Assembly: GCA_937976305.1 (NCBI GenBank) | Contig: CALJSB010000082.1 | Location: 1 to 41,113 of the forward strand | Length of the DNA: 41,113 nt | DNA from: an uncultured Acidimicrobiales bacterium | GTDB taxonomy: Bacteria > Actinomycetota > Acidimicrobiia > Acidimicrobiales > SZUA-35 | Reading direction: 5' to 3' | In this document: in pieces, positions 9,456 to 18,329 of the stretch | Numbering within the stretch: position 1 is the first letter of the stretch | How the letters are laid out: every line of letters starts with the position of its first letter | Translations under genes and position numbers: made by a program | The notes under the pieces: model-generated | What the model saw: only the letters and a program-made list of their open reading frames with translations | Databases searched by the model: none | Told to the model about the DNA's origin: nothing

Positions 9456-10415
9456 TCATCGTTCGAACACCAGCTTTCCGGCGATCTCCGTTCGTTTCAC
9501 CATGCCGCTGGCATCGAGCGTCGTGACGTCGCCGGCAGAGGGCTTCACGCCGAGCACGGACGATGGCCGGCTCGAGGCCGCGGCGGCCGCTTCTGCCAGC
9601 GAGCAACCCGTGAATTCCTTGAGGTTCCTCACACCTTGATCAAGCCCGACGGTGGCTCCTGCGAGAGTGCCGTCGGCCAGACGGGCGACGGGGTCGGTGG
9701 TGAGGCCGAGAGAACTCACCGCATCACTCACCAGGATGAGTCTCGGCCCAGCCAACCGCCAGGCGAGGTTCACCATCTCTGGAGCCACGTGGTGACCATC
9801 AACGATCATGCTCGGGCTCACCCGCTGGTCGGTGAGGAGCGTGGCCGCCAAGCCAGGTGCTCGGTGATGGAGCCCCCGCATGGCGTTGAAAAGATGCGTT
9901 CCCATCGTGGCGCCGGCAGCGATGCCCTCCGCGGCCTCACCCGTTGTCGCATCGGAGTGCCCCATCGACACGACCACTCCTTGAGCAGCCAAGCCCCGAA
10001 TCGCTTCGAGCCCGCCGTCGATCTCAGGGGCGAGCGTGAGAAGTCGAACACCAACTTCGCGACTGATCCCCTCCCGATCGCTGTCGGTCGAGGGCCGGAT
10101 GACCGACGGGTCGTGGGCGCCCGCCTTTGATCGGTTGAACCATGGGCCTTCGAGGTGCCAACCCAAGGGTTGGGCTCCCGCGTATCCCGGAGGTGGCCCG
10201 GCGTTGAGCACGTCGAGCGCGTCGGGCAAACGAGCAAACCCCGCGCTGACCAGCGTCGGCAAGAAGCGGGTGACGCCATGCTCGACCAACCTCGCGCCGA
10301 CCGCCCAGATCGATGACGGGTCATCGGAGAAGTGATGACCCCAACCGCCGTTGATTTGGACATCAAAGAACCCGCCCGGCACCGCAAGTTCGCCGTCGAG
10401 GTCGTCATTGGCCAT
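9456..10415 (-). CDS. nagA: N-acetylglucosamine-6-phosphate deacetylase (short form)
   Basis: The enzyme would deacetylate GlcNAc-6-phosphate to glucosamine-6-phosphate in amino-sugar or cell-wall recycling. Catalytic and metal-site motifs match E. coli NagA: DVQINGG (residues 18-24, the Gln/Asn type), HLEGPW with Glu89, GHSDAT with His153, THLFNAM with His174, DGHH, and LVSDA with Asp231. From ATG 10415 the protein has 319 residues, some 60 fewer than E. coli NagA, and it lacks most of the N-terminal beta strands, while the C-terminal strands (GDVTTLDASG, IAGKLVFER) are present. GTG 10436 would add only seven residues. The upstream frame reads on into the frnE-like gene without a better start. 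Family assignment is strong; exact substrate is less certain. Confidence 0.87.
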   Translation of the reverse strand: MANDDLDGELAVPGGFFDVQINGGWGHHFSDDPSSIWAVGARLVEHGVTRFLPTLVSAGFARLPDALDVLNAGPPPGYAGAQPLGWHLEGPWFNRSKAGAHDPSVIRPSTDSDREGISREVGVRLLTLAPEIDGGLEAIRGLAAQGVVVSMGHSDATTGEAAEGIAAGATMGTHLFNAMRGLHHRAPGLAATLLTDQRVSPSMIVDGHHVAPEMVNLAWRLAGPRLILVSDAVSSLGLTTDPVARLADGTLAGATVGLDQGVRNLKEFTGCSLAEAAAAASSRPSSVLGVKPSAGDVTTLDASGMVKRTEIAGKLVFER

Positions 10416-10453
10416 CGTCAAACGGTACTCACGCACCAGGACGGCCGCGGCGC

Positions 10454-11107
10454 CTACGACTCGTTTGCCGTCAGCTCTTCGAGCACCTTCACAAAGACCT
10501 CGGCTGGTTGTGCCCCAGGGATGCCGTGCTCGCGGTTGAACACAAACGTTGGAACTGAAGTGATGCCGGCAGCCCCGGCGAACTCGAGATTCTCGAGGAC
10601 CTCGGCCTTGCCGCCGTCGCCGTCGAGCCAACCCCGGGTCACCTCGGCGTCGAGGCCAACCTCTGCGCCCAGCCGTATCAGTTCGTCGACATCGCTGATC
10701 GCAATCCCTTCGCTGAAGTAGGCAAGCATCAGCCGTTCCTTCAGTGCTTCCTGCACACCGTGCTTCTCGGCGAGTGCCAACAGACGGTGGGCGGCCAGCG
10801 TGTTGGAACGCAAGGCGATGTCCATGTTGAAGTCGAGCCCCTCACCGGCCGCTTCTTCGGTGACTCGATCGATGATCTGCTGGGCCTGTTCGGGGCCGCC
10901 AAATTTCTTGATGTAGGCCTCTTTCACCGGCTCGATGACGCCCGGAGGCGCCGTGGGGTCGAGTTGAAAGGCCCGATAGGCGACGTCGATCTGCACGTCG
11001 GGGTTGGCTTCTCGAAACGTTGCCAGCGCGGTCTCAAAGCGGCGCTTCCCGATGAAGCACCATGGGCACACGACGTCGGACCAGATCTCGACCTGCAGAT
11101 TGGTCAT
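10454..11107 (-). CDS. DsbA-family oxidoreductase, FrnE-like
   Basis: This is a 217-residue thioredoxin-fold protein of the DsbA/FrnE group. The redox motif CPWC is at residues 14-17, directly after the first strand ([15 protein letters not shown]), followed by the all-helical insertion. The cis-Pro loop TSVPTFVF is near residue 182 and GAQPAEVF follows. There is no signal peptide, so it is cytoplasmic, as for FrnE proteins. Proposed roles in the family include polyketide tailoring or disulfide isomerisation under stress; none can be assigned here. Its ATG overlaps the stop of the acyl-CoA ligase gene by 4 bp, so it is translationally coupled to fatty-acid activation. Confidence 0.93.
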   Translation of the reverse strand: MTNLQVEIWSDVVCPWCFIGKRRFETALATFREANPDVQIDVAYRAFQLDPTAPPGVIEPVKEAYIKKFGGPEQAQQIIDRVTEEAAGEGLDFNMDIALRSNTLAAHRLLALAEKHGVQEALKERLMLAYFSEGIAISDVDELIRLGAEVGLDAEVTRGWLDGDGGKAEVLENLEFAGAAGITSVPTFVFNREHGIPGAQPAEVFVKVLEELTANES

Positions 11108-12756
11108 GCGGTTTCCTGCACCTGATCTCCAAGGTTGAACCGCTCGATCGCGAGATCACGCAGCTTGAACTTCTGAATCTTGCCGGTGACAGTCATCGGG
11201 AACTCCTCGGTGACGTTCACGTAGCGAGGCACCTTGTAGTGAGCGATGCGGCCGTCGCAGAAGTCGCGAACCTCTTGCACGGAGAGATCGGCGCCATCCT
11301 CGGTCTGCACCCAGGCCATCACTTCTTCGCCGTACTTGGCGTCGGGCACGCCGATCACCTGCACGTCCTTGATCTTCGGATGGCCGTACAAAAACTCTTC
11401 GATCTCTCGGGGATACACGTTCTCGCCACCCCGGATGATCATGTCTTTGATCCGACCGACGATGTTGACGTAGCCGTCGCCGTCCATGGTCGCGATGTCG
11501 CCGCTGTGCATCCAACCGTCGCTGTCGATGGCAGCGGCGGTCTTTTCGGGTTCGTTCCAGTAGCCCTGCATCACCGAGTAGCCGCGGGTGCAGAACTCGC
11601 CGGATTCACCCCGAGGAACGATCTCACCGGTCTCCGGGTCGATGATCTTCACCTCGACGTGAGGCTGTACTTGTCCGACGGTTGCGACTCGCTTGTCGAT
11701 GTCGTCGTCGACCCCGGTCTGGGTGCTGACCGGTGAGGTCTCGGTCATTCCGTAGGCGATCGTGACCTGATCCATGTTCATCTGCTCGATGGCCTGCTTC
11801 ATCACCTCGATCGGGCACGGCGACCCGGCCATGATGCCGGTGCGAAGCGACGACAGATCGACGTTGCCGAAGCTCGGGTCGGCGAGTTCGGCGATGAACA
11901 TGGTGGGGACGCCGTACAGGCTCGTGCACTTCTCTTCGGCAACCGAAAGCAGTGTGGCCTCGGGCTCGAACGCGGGCGCCGGAATCACCATCGTGGCCCC
12001 GTGGGTGGTCGACCCCAGGTTGCCCATCACCATGCCGAAGCAGTGGTAGAAGGGCACGGGGATGCACACTCGATCTTGCTCGGTGTAGCCGCACGCCTCC
12101 GCCACGAAGTAGCCGTTGTTCAAGATGTTCTTGTGGGTGAGGGTCGCCCCTTTGGGGAACCCGGTCGTGCCCGACGTGTATTGAATGTTGATCGGATCAT
12201 CGGGGTCGAGCGTTGCCTCGACCACTGCGAGTTCTTCGGCAGACGTCGCGTCAGCAGCAGACAGCAGCTCGTCCCAGTCGTCGGTGCCGATGAAGATGAC
12301 TTGTTCGAGATCGGGCAGGTCTGGCCGGACTTCTTCGACCATTGCGACGTAGTTGCTGGTCTTGAAGTCGGTAGCTGCGACGAGGCCTCGACACCCCGAC
12401 TGGTTGAGTGCGTACTGCACTTCGTGGGTGCGATACGCCGGGTTGATGCACACCATGATCACGCCGATGCGCGCAGTGGCGTATTGCACCAACACCCACT
12501 CGGCGTGGTTGGGCGACCAGATGCCGATGCGATCGCCCTTCGTGAAACCACGAGCCAAAAGAGCTCGGGCCACCTGCTCGATCTTTTCGTCGAGCTCGCG
12601 ATAGCTCCAGCGAATGTCTTGATGACGAACAACAAGCGCGTCGCGGTCGCCGTGCAGCGCGACCGTCCGGGCCAGGTTGGCACCGATGGTCTCGTCAAGC
12701 AGCGGTGTATCGGTCGGGCCGGCCGCTTCGCTGAGCAGTGTCTGTCCAGATGTCAT
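11104..12756 (-). CDS. Fatty-acyl-CoA ligase (AMP-binding, FadD-like)
   Basis: This ANL-superfamily enzyme activates a fatty acid to its acyl-AMP and then acyl-CoA. From ATG 12756 it has 550 residues. Visible signatures are the ATP-binding loop [11 protein letters not shown] (about 193-203), YGMTE (about 335-339), the hinge [20 protein letters not shown] (from about 434), and the catalytic Lys in TGKIQK (about 526). These are typical of medium/long-chain acyl-CoA synthases such as AMP-binding proteins of the FadD35/AcsF type. The start is chosen because the family aligns from about here and GGGGA lies upstream; in-frame ATGs at 12792 and 12837 are possible. The plsC-like gene lies 102 bp upstream and the frnE-like gene overlaps downstream. 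Chain length preference cannot be read. Confidence 0.92.
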   Translation of the reverse strand: MTSGQTLLSEAAGPTDTPLLDETIGANLARTVALHGDRDALVVRHQDIRWSYRELDEKIEQVARALLARGFTKGDRIGIWSPNHAEWVLVQYATARIGVIMVCINPAYRTHEVQYALNQSGCRGLVAATDFKTSNYVAMVEEVRPDLPDLEQVIFIGTDDWDELLSAADATSAEELAVVEATLDPDDPINIQYTSGTTGFPKGATLTHKNILNNGYFVAEACGYTEQDRVCIPVPFYHCFGMVMGNLGSTTHGATMVIPAPAFEPEATLLSVAEEKCTSLYGVPTMFIAELADPSFGNVDLSSLRTGIMAGSPCPIEVMKQAIEQMNMDQVTIAYGMTETSPVSTQTGVDDDIDKRVATVGQVQPHVEVKIIDPETGEIVPRGESGEFCTRGYSVMQGYWNEPEKTAAAIDSDGWMHSGDIATMDGDGYVNIVGRIKDMIIRGGENVYPREIEEFLYGHPKIKDVQVIGVPDAKYGEEVMAWVQTEDGADLSVQEVRDFCDGRIAHYKVPRYVNVTEEFPMTVTGKIQKFKLRDLAIERFNLGDQVQETA

Positions 12757-12858
12757 ACCGAATGAGTCCCCTTCATCCTTCAGTCCCCTCATCGATGACT
12801 GATCCTGACCACCGTACTTTGCCGCCTGAGCGCACAACAGTTGGACGGCTTTGGCGAA

Positions 12859-13593
12859 CTATCTCGCAGCGATCTCGAGCGCTCGATCCTGGCAGCGCTG
12901 CATTTCAGCCCGCAGGTCGGCGGTGAACTGCCGAAGCTGATCCCGGTCAGCTCGTTTGCCGTCTGGTCCGACCGGCGGATCGATCGGATCACCAACCACG
13001 ATGGCGACGCTGGCCCGTTTGAGCAGTTTGGACCCCTCCCCCAATGCCTCACCGGTGCCAACGATGCCGACGGGGACGACCTTGGCTTCGGTCTTGGCCG
13101 CAAGCCACGCTCCGCCGTCGAACAGTTCAGCCACATCGTGGCCTGCTTGCCTGCCCCCTTCGGGAAACACGATCATCGACTCGCCTCGATCGAGCAGTGT
13201 CTTTGCGGCCATGAGTGCTTCTCGATCGGCTTGGCCTCGTCGAACCGGTATGGCACCGAGCGCCGCGCAGAAGTACTTGAGCACCGGCACCGTGAACAGT
13301 GACTCCTTGCCGAGCGCCCGAATCCGGCGCTCGCAAAGGCACGCCAGCAGAACACTGTCGAGGTGGGACCGATGCACCGGAGCCAAGATCGTCGCTCCCG
13401 GAAGGTCAAGGGTTTCGGCCCCCTCTGACCTCATCCGAAAGAACGGGAACAACGTCGCTCGGATGAAGCGGCGGAGCGAGCGGTAGACGCGCAGTGATGA
13501 TGGTTTGTCGCCAGTCTCGAAAGCCCACTCTCGAAGCTCCTTCGATTGAGCACGGTCGAGCCCCTGTGCGTTGGCGGGTTTCGAGTCAGTCAC
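12859..13593 (-). CDS. 1-acyl-sn-glycerol-3-phosphate acyltransferase family protein
   Basis: This 244-residue PlsC/LPLAT-family enzyme is expected to transfer an acyl chain to lysophosphatidate or a similar acceptor at the membrane. The HX4D catalytic motif is at residues 74-79 (HRSHLD), and the acceptor-binding loop FPEGGR at 143-148 is a variant of FPEGTR. A further conserved IPVRRG lies near residue 114. The start is GTG 13593, with only a weak ribosome site. It is the first gene of the minus-strand set that continues into the acyl-CoA ligase, a sensible pairing for phospholipid synthesis or remodelling. It is divergent from an MFS gene, separated by 49 bp. Confidence 0.92.
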   Translation of the reverse strand: MTDSKPANAQGLDRAQSKELREWAFETGDKPSSLRVYRSLRRFIRATLFPFFRMRSEGAETLDLPGATILAPVHRSHLDSVLLACLCERRIRALGKESLFTVPVLKYFCAALGAIPVRRGQADREALMAAKTLLDRGESMIVFPEGGRQAGHDVAELFDGGAWLAAKTEAKVVPVGIVGTGEALGEGSKLLKRASVAIVVGDPIDPPVGPDGKRADRDQLRQFTADLRAEMQRCQDRALEIAAR

Positions 13594-13642
13594 TGGTGCC
13601 AGTCAATCAGATTCCCACCGACATCAGAAGTGGGTACGGTCG

Positions 13643-14902
13643 ATGTCGATGGTCTCTGTCGATCCGCCGCCGGCTTCGTCGGCAACGGTCCTCCGGCAGC
13701 TCTTCCTTCCGGTGTACCTACCGGTCTTGGCCGTCAACGGCGGTACGGCGATGCTGGTGCCGATCTTACCGCTCTACCTGCGAGAGCTCGGCCTGTCGTT
13801 CACGTGGGTTGCGATCATCATCGCCGCCGCTGGCATCGGTTCAATGGCAGCCCAACTCCCCGTTGGCCGGCTGCTGTTGCGCACCGGCGAGTCGCCAGTG
13901 ATGATCGGTTCGCTCATCATCATTGCGCTGTCAGTGGCGGTCACCGGCGTTGTTGGCGCAACCGTTGCGCTGGTGTGCCTTCGCCTCGTGTGGGGTGTTG
14001 GTTCGGTTGGCTGGCTGTTATCTCGTCAGACCTTTCTCACCAGAACCGTCGACCCTGGAGTGCGAGGACGAGCGATGTCGGTGTTTGGCGGCACGACTCG
14101 TCTTGCGTTCCTCATTGGCCCGCTTGTCAGTGGTCTTGTTGCGGCCAACGCTGGTTTCGCCGCTGCGTTTGCCGTGGCCGGCATCTCGATGCTGGCCGGG
14201 CTTGTCCCGCTGTTGTTCTGGCAACGCCGGTCCCCGCTCGGGATCCTCGATCGCACGTCGGCCCCCAAGCCGACAGCGACACCGATTTCGCCCCACATGA
14301 AGACCCTGGCGATCGCGGGTGCGGCGCAGATCTGCGTAATGGCGGCCCGCCAGGGGCGATTCGTCGTGCTCCCACTTCTGGGAGACGAAGTCGGACTTCG
14401 CGAAGACCAGATCGGAGCACTCGTTGCCGTCGGCGGGTTCTTCGACCTGCTCCTCTTCCCCGTCGCCGGCTACCTGATGGATCGGTTCGGGCGCCTGTCC
14501 GCCATCATCCCGTCGTTCTCGCTCCTTGGTGTTGGCCTCTTGGTTTTGGCTGCCGTCAACACCACGACAGGCATCACGATTGCCGCCATCGTGATCGGGC
14601 TCGGCAATGGGCTTGGGTCAGGCACCATGCTCACGGTCAGCTCCGATCTGGCTCCCATCGAGGGGCCGAGTGAGTTCCTCGGAGCACTCGGGATGATTCG
14701 AGACAGCGGTCGAGTCGGTGGACCGTTCCTCGTTGGTCTGCTGGCCGATCAAACCGGGCTGGACGCGTCAGCGGCCGCGCTCGGCGCCATCGCCTTTGTT
14801 GGCACGGCAATCTTCTGGTTTGGATTGGGAGAGACGCGAGATCTTGCATCTGAGAAACTGGGCCCACTGCGAACCTCGATCTCGTCACCGAGCGGAGCCT
14901 GA
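13643..14902 (+). CDS. Major facilitator superfamily transporter
   Basis: This membrane protein of about 419 residues has roughly twelve hydrophobic segments with the MFS layout. The first is VYLPVLAVNGGTAMLVPILP. A motif-A-like GYLMDRFGRLS follows the second-half entry, and RGRAMSVFGGTTRLAFLIGP resembles the mid-region of drug efflux MFS proteins. ATG 13643 is preferred to the in-frame ATG 13571 because the extra residues are not hydrophobic and overlap the divergent plsC-like start; ATG 13649 is also possible. An alpha/beta hydrolase gene begins two bases after the stop, so the two are probably co-translated. Substrate is unknown. Confidence 0.92.
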   Translation: MSMVSVDPPPASSATVLRQLFLPVYLPVLAVNGGTAMLVPILPLYLRELGLSFTWVAIIIAAAGIGSMAAQLPVGRLLLRTGESPVMIGSLIIIALSVAVTGVVGATVALVCLRLVWGVGSVGWLLSRQTFLTRTVDPGVRGRAMSVFGGTTRLAFLIGPLVSGLVAANAGFAAAFAVAGISMLAGLVPLLFWQRRSPLGILDRTSAPKPTATPISPHMKTLAIAGAAQICVMAARQGRFVVLPLLGDEVGLREDQIGALVAVGGFFDLLLFPVAGYLMDRFGRLSAIIPSFSLLGVGLLVLAAVNTTTGITIAAIVIGLGNGLGSGTMLTVSSDLAPIEGPSEFLGALGMIRDSGRVGGPFLVGLLADQTGLDASAAALGAIAFVGTAIFWFGLGETRDLASEKLGPLRTSISSPSGA

Positions 14903-14904
14903 CC

Positions 14905-15765
14905 GTGCCATTTTTCAACATTCCAGCAAGAGGTGCCGCTCCGACCAAAGGGATCGAAGGCGGGCTCGACGTGTATGTCGAGTTGCACGGCCCGACCAAC
15001 GACGACGCCGACCGTGACGCCTTCCCGGTGCTCAACATCTCGGGAACCGGCGGCGACCTTCGTCATTCGTTTCCGAATCTCTCACCTCTCAACAAAGTGT
15101 TCGAAGTCGCGCACTACGACCAGCGCGGCCTCGGCCAGACCACCAAACCACCAGGCCCCTACTCCATGGCGAACTACGCCGATGATGCCTGCGCGTTGCT
15201 CGATGCACTCGGCTGGGACCGAGCTCACATCGTCGGGACGAGCTTTGGTGGCATGGTGGCCCAGCACCTGGCGATTCGGCACCCCGAGCGCATCGCCAGG
15301 CTCGTGCTCAACTGCACGTCACCCGGAGGCCTCCATCCGAGCTTCCCCCTGCACACCATCCAGTCGCTCGACGTCGAAGCCCGGATCGAGATGCGCCTTG
15401 GCCTCTACGACAACCGTTGGGATCCGGGTCGTGATGAGCCCATTCCGGGACTGGGCCGGGCCTACGACCTCAGTATCGAGGGGATGCGGCGCCAACGTTC
15501 GCCAGAAGATCAGGCCGGTTACGAGGCCCAACTCGATGCCCGCAGTCGTCACGACGCAACCTCTGGCCTGCCAAAGATCACCGCACCGACCCTCGTGTGT
15601 GCCGGTGCCTACGACGACCTTGCGCCACCCGCGAACTCAGAACGCATCGCGGCGGCGATTCCCAGTGCCCGCCTCGAAGTCTTCGACGGCGGGCATTTGT
15701 TCATGATTCAGGATCGCTCGGCCTATCGAACAATGATCGAGTTTCTCAGCGAAGCCCACGCGTGA
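14905..15765 (+). CDS. Alpha/beta hydrolase
   Basis: This 286-residue protein has an alpha/beta-hydrolase fold. The nucleophile elbow GTSFGG puts Ser113 in place, the acid is in GAYDD (Asp237 or 238), and His264 lies in DGGHLF. An oxyanion-type segment ISGTGGD and YDQRGLGQT precede it, as in epoxide-hydrolase or haloperoxidase-like members. The start is GTG 14905, only two bases after the MFS stop. No signal peptide is visible, so it is cytoplasmic. A substrate shared with the adjacent transporter is plausible, but nothing in the sequence defines it. Confidence 0.93.
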   Translation: MPFFNIPARGAAPTKGIEGGLDVYVELHGPTNDDADRDAFPVLNISGTGGDLRHSFPNLSPLNKVFEVAHYDQRGLGQTTKPPGPYSMANYADDACALLDALGWDRAHIVGTSFGGMVAQHLAIRHPERIARLVLNCTSPGGLHPSFPLHTIQSLDVEARIEMRLGLYDNRWDPGRDEPIPGLGRAYDLSIEGMRRQRSPEDQAGYEAQLDARSRHDATSGLPKITAPTLVCAGAYDDLAPPANSERIAAAIPSARLEVFDGGHLFMIQDRSAYRTMIEFLSEAHA

Positions 15766-15786
15766 CCCGCTACGTCGCAGTGTCGG

Positions 15787-16434
15787 CTACACGGCGATGT
15801 CGACAACACGAATCTCGATGTCGGATCCGTACTCAGGGTGGCCCGGTAGGTACGACTGAGGCTCCGACCACGCCAGCGACACCACCTCGGGCCTGAGTGC
15901 CTCGAGCACATCCTCACACTGGCGCGACTCCCACAGGTCGGTTCGCTGAGAAAACACGACCCTTCCGTTCGGATGACACACGCGGGCCAGTTCGAGCACC
16001 ACCGACCTGATGTCAGGCAGGTACGTGAAGACACCAGCGCTCAGCACGGCGCCGAAGGAATCTGAGGCGAACGGCAGCGGCTGCGTGAGGTCGAGATGGG
16101 CCAACGATCGGTACACCGGCTGTGCGTCCACCTGCCGCTTCCGAGCCGATTCGAGCGATGCTCGGGAGTAGTCGATGCCGGTCACGTCGCTGAAACCGGC
16201 AGCTCGAAGCGCGATGCCGGCCTGGCCAGTCCCGCACCCAGCGTCGAGCACTGGGGAGGAGCGATCAATGGCCCCCAGCCGAGCGACAAGGAGGCTCGGC
16301 ACCTCATAGCCCCACGATGCGACATCGTCGTCGTATCCGTCAGCCCAATCGTCGTAGAGATCCGCGACCTCTGCGGGTGATGATGAGAACTGACCGCTCA
16401 AGCCGCAAGCTGTCGATCCACCTGGGTGCCCCAT
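15787..16434 (-). CDS. Class I SAM-dependent methyltransferase
   Basis: The 215-residue protein has the Rossmann methyltransferase signature VLDAGCGTG (residues 62-70), followed by the acidic loop GIDYSRASLESAR and the post-II segment FGAVLSAGVFTYLPD. The N-terminal VADLYDDWADGYDDD resembles Williams-Beuren-type methyltransferases. ATG 16434 has GGAAGA upstream with suitable spacing. It converges with the alpha/beta hydrolase gene (21-bp gap) and is divergent from the TTEAP lipoprotein. The methyl acceptor is unknown. Confidence 0.9.
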   Translation of the reverse strand: MGHPGGSTACGLSGQFSSSPAEVADLYDDWADGYDDDVASWGYEVPSLLVARLGAIDRSSPVLDAGCGTGQAGIALRAAGFSDVTGIDYSRASLESARKRQVDAQPVYRSLAHLDLTQPLPFASDSFGAVLSAGVFTYLPDIRSVVLELARVCHPNGRVVFSQRTDLWESRQCEDVLEALRPEVVSLAWSEPQSYLPGHPEYGSDIEIRVVDIAV

Positions 16435-16506
16435 TGCGCCATTCTTCCACGACTACCGTCGGGCCCTCGGCCTTCACAGATCGCCCGTCCGGCCGATGGA
16501 GGAAGC

Positions 16507-17415
16507 ATGCGTATTCGTAGATCCGTGCTCCCGACTCTGTTTGCCGCGCTTCTCGTGCTCTCGAGCTGTGGCGGCTCTGGCGACGATTCAGAAGCGGCCG
16601 CCACCACGGCCGTCCCGGACACACCGACCACGATCACGTCTGACGCCGCAACGACGGCACCCACCACAGAGGCACCAACAACCGAGGCGCCCACGACCGA
16701 GGCCCCGACAACCGAGGCGCCGACCACGACAGAAGCCGAAGGTCTTCAGTCGGCGAGCGGCGGCAACCCTGAACGGTTCTGCGAACTCTCCAGCGAGAGC
16801 GACGAACTCGATGCGATGTACCCCGACTCATTCATCGACCCAGTCGAGACCGAGGCCTATCTGAATGCGCTCATCCCGCTCCTCGAAGAGGGCGTTGCTA
16901 CCGCTCCCGCGGAGATTTCCTCCGACTTCGACACCCTCGCAACTGCTTTCATGACGGTGAACGACGAGCTGGCGCTCGTTGATTACAATCTTCTGCTGGC
17001 TGTTGAGGCGCTCGAGCCGATTCTCGAAGACGAAGCGGTGGATGCCGCTGGTGATCGAGTCTCGGCTTGGCGAGACGCCAACTGCGATGGTGGATCCGCC
17101 GACACTCCCATCGACGATGAGACCGACCTCGAAGACCTCGACCCCGAGGAACTCAACGAAGCGATGGAAGAAGAGGGCGTCTCGGCCGAACTCCTCGAAA
17201 CACTGCTTGCGACCGAGGCTGGCCGTCAGCTCTTCATCGAAGGCATGATCTCCGAGAGTTCTCTCACATTCGAACAAGCCGAGTGTTTCATCGACAGCAT
17301 TCCGATCGAGACCCTCGCTTCGCTTTCTTCATCGGCTGAGCCAACAGATGAAGAGAGCCTCCAGGTCCTCGCGGCCATCTCGGATTGCAACATCCCGCTC
17401 GACGCATTCGGCTGA
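16507..17415 (+). CDS. Lipoprotein with TTEAP repeats, function unknown
   Basis: This 302-residue predicted lipoprotein starts at ATG 16507, behind a strong GGAGGAAGC site. The signal (residues 1-20) ends in LSSC with Cys21. A low-complexity Thr/Pro/Glu stretch follows, with four to five TTEAP units encoded by near-repeats of 15 bp at about 16660-16735, likely a flexible stalk. The rest is acidic and helical, with isolated Cys residues (FCELSS, RDANC, AECFID, SDCNIP) that might form disulfides. An upstream in-frame ATG at 16426 would hide the signal and is rejected. I do not recognise a named family. It may be a surface protein typical of this lineage. Confidence 0.87.
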   Translation: MRIRRSVLPTLFAALLVLSSCGGSGDDSEAAATTAVPDTPTTITSDAATTAPTTEAPTTEAPTTEAPTTEAPTTTEAEGLQSASGGNPERFCELSSESDELDAMYPDSFIDPVETEAYLNALIPLLEEGVATAPAEISSDFDTLATAFMTVNDELALVDYNLLLAVEALEPILEDEAVDAAGDRVSAWRDANCDGGSADTPIDDETDLEDLDPEELNEAMEEEGVSAELLETLLATEAGRQLFIEGMISESSLTFEQAECFIDSIPIETLASLSSSAEPTDEESLQVLAAISDCNIPLDAFG

Positions 17416-17435
17416 TCAGTCGCACCGCACTCAGA

Positions 17436-17498
17436 TCAAAAACAAACGAGCCCCCGTTCGTTGCCGTCAGGGAGAGGACGAGAACGAACAGGGGCTCG
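17436..17498 (-). terminator. Intrinsic terminator of the small-protein operon
   Basis: A long imperfect stem (17447-17462 with 17483-17498, 15 of 16 pairs) is followed on the minus strand by TTTGTTTTTGAT, a good T-tract. It therefore ends transcripts arriving from the small genes at 17627-18159. The + strand side lacks a T-tract, though the hairpin may also slow transcripts from the convergent lipoprotein gene. Confidence 0.75.
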
Positions 17499-17626
17499 AG
17501 ATCAGATGCACCGTGGGGAGAGTCGGTGACTGATCAGAACAGATCAGGCCAGCGGCCACTCCTCATGATGGCGTACCGTCAGTGAGACGGCCGTGGCCAG
17601 TGGGTCAAGATGTGGGTTGGGGCGGA

Positions 17627-17890
17627 TCAAACGAAGTCCGCCCAACGTCGATCAAGTTCGGCGGTGACTTCCAGCAGTCGAGCTGCGTGGTGGGGATGCA
17701 GTTCGCCGATCCAGTCGGCGTAGGCGAGCTCCGCCTCTTCGGCCACCAACTCATTGATGGTGATGTTGGCGCAGTCACGGAGATCGATCGTCAGATCAAG
17801 AAATGGGACGGCGGCCACTCGCACATCGGTAAACGCAGCTGCGGTAAACGAAGCAGCGCTGACAGGAACTGGTGCTTCGGCGAGGCTCAT
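17627..17890 (-). CDS. Small protein of unknown function (second of a pair)
   Basis: This 87-residue protein has no family that I recognise. It begins MSLAEAPVPV, has a strand-like middle (VAAVPFLDLTIDLRDCANITI) and a helical acidic C-terminus with LHPHHAARLLEVTAEL. No signal peptide or membrane segment is visible. Its ATG overlaps the stop of the upstream small gene by 4 bp (17887-17890). The downstream T-tract terminator and the coupled start argue that it is a true gene. Adjacent small, coupled genes of this kind are sometimes partner proteins, but nothing here shows that. Confidence 0.72.
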   Translation of the reverse strand: MSLAEAPVPVSAASFTAAAFTDVRVAAVPFLDLTIDLRDCANITINELVAEEAELAYADWIGELHPHHAARLLEVTAELDRRWADFV

Positions 17891-18159
17891 CGGCTGGCGA
17901 CCATTTCGAATGCGATCTCGACCGATGCGAGGGCGCCGAGGACAACGTCTTCGAACTCGCCGTCAACGGGGCCGAGCATGCGGAGGTCCTCGAGCACGTC
18001 GGTGATGAGAAGGCGAATGCCCTCATCGTCGGTGGACTGGTGCAGGTCGAGCAGCCAGTCGGTGCAGCGATCGAACGAGATGGCGGTGTCGCCACTGTGA
18101 TCGGTGACGGCGGCGAAGAAGGCTGCGCTGGTTTCGGTTGGTGTCATGATTGCGGTCAT
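17887..18159 (-). CDS. Small acidic protein of unknown function (first of a pair)
   Basis: The protein has 90 residues from ATG 18159, which follows GGGAGAA by six bases. In-frame starts further up would read through an apparent promoter region. The sequence is acidic and mostly helical (FDRCTDWLLDLHQSTDDEG, LLITDVLEDLRMLGPVDGEF), with no signal or membrane segment. It overlaps the next small gene by 4 bp. I do not recognise the family; the fold could be a short helical bundle. It is isolated from the neighbouring carboxylase by a 170-bp gap rich in G/C-tract dyads, so it is probably expressed from its own promoter. Confidence 0.75.
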   Translation of the reverse strand: MTAIMTPTETSAAFFAAVTDHSGDTAISFDRCTDWLLDLHQSTDDEGIRLLITDVLEDLRMLGPVDGEFEDVVLGALASVEIAFEMVASR

Positions 18160-18244
18160 TTGGGTTCTCCCTCGTTGGCCCCGACTCCCCGGGGCGGTTG
18201 GTGTTAAGAGAGAACTTAGAACCGCACTGAAATAGCTGAATCGG

Positions 18245-18270
18245 GGATACCCCTGGTTCATAGGGGATCC
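18245..18270. promoter_or_regulatory. Dyad upstream of the small-protein pair
   Basis: GGATACCCCT (18245-18254) and AGGGGATCC (18262-18270) form an inverted repeat with a single unpaired base and a 7-bp centre. It lies about 90 bp upstream of the small-gene start. The overlapping GGGGATACCCC palindrome (18243-18253) is also present. This looks like a regulator-binding site or part of the carboxylase 3' structure. Confidence 0.35.
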
Positions 18271-18273
18271 ACT

Positions 18274-18297
18274 AGGGGGCCTCTCAGTGAGCCCCCT
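18274..18297 (-). terminator. Hairpin downstream of the carboxylase gene
   Basis: A perfect 7-bp stem, AGGGGGC (18274-18280) with GCCCCCT (18291-18297), closes a 10-nt loop, about 33 bases past the carboxylase stop. No T-tract follows, so termination may be Rho-assisted. Confidence 0.45.
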
Positions 18298-18329
18298 GAT
18301 ACGCCTGTTTCAGAGGATTTCGACCGCCT

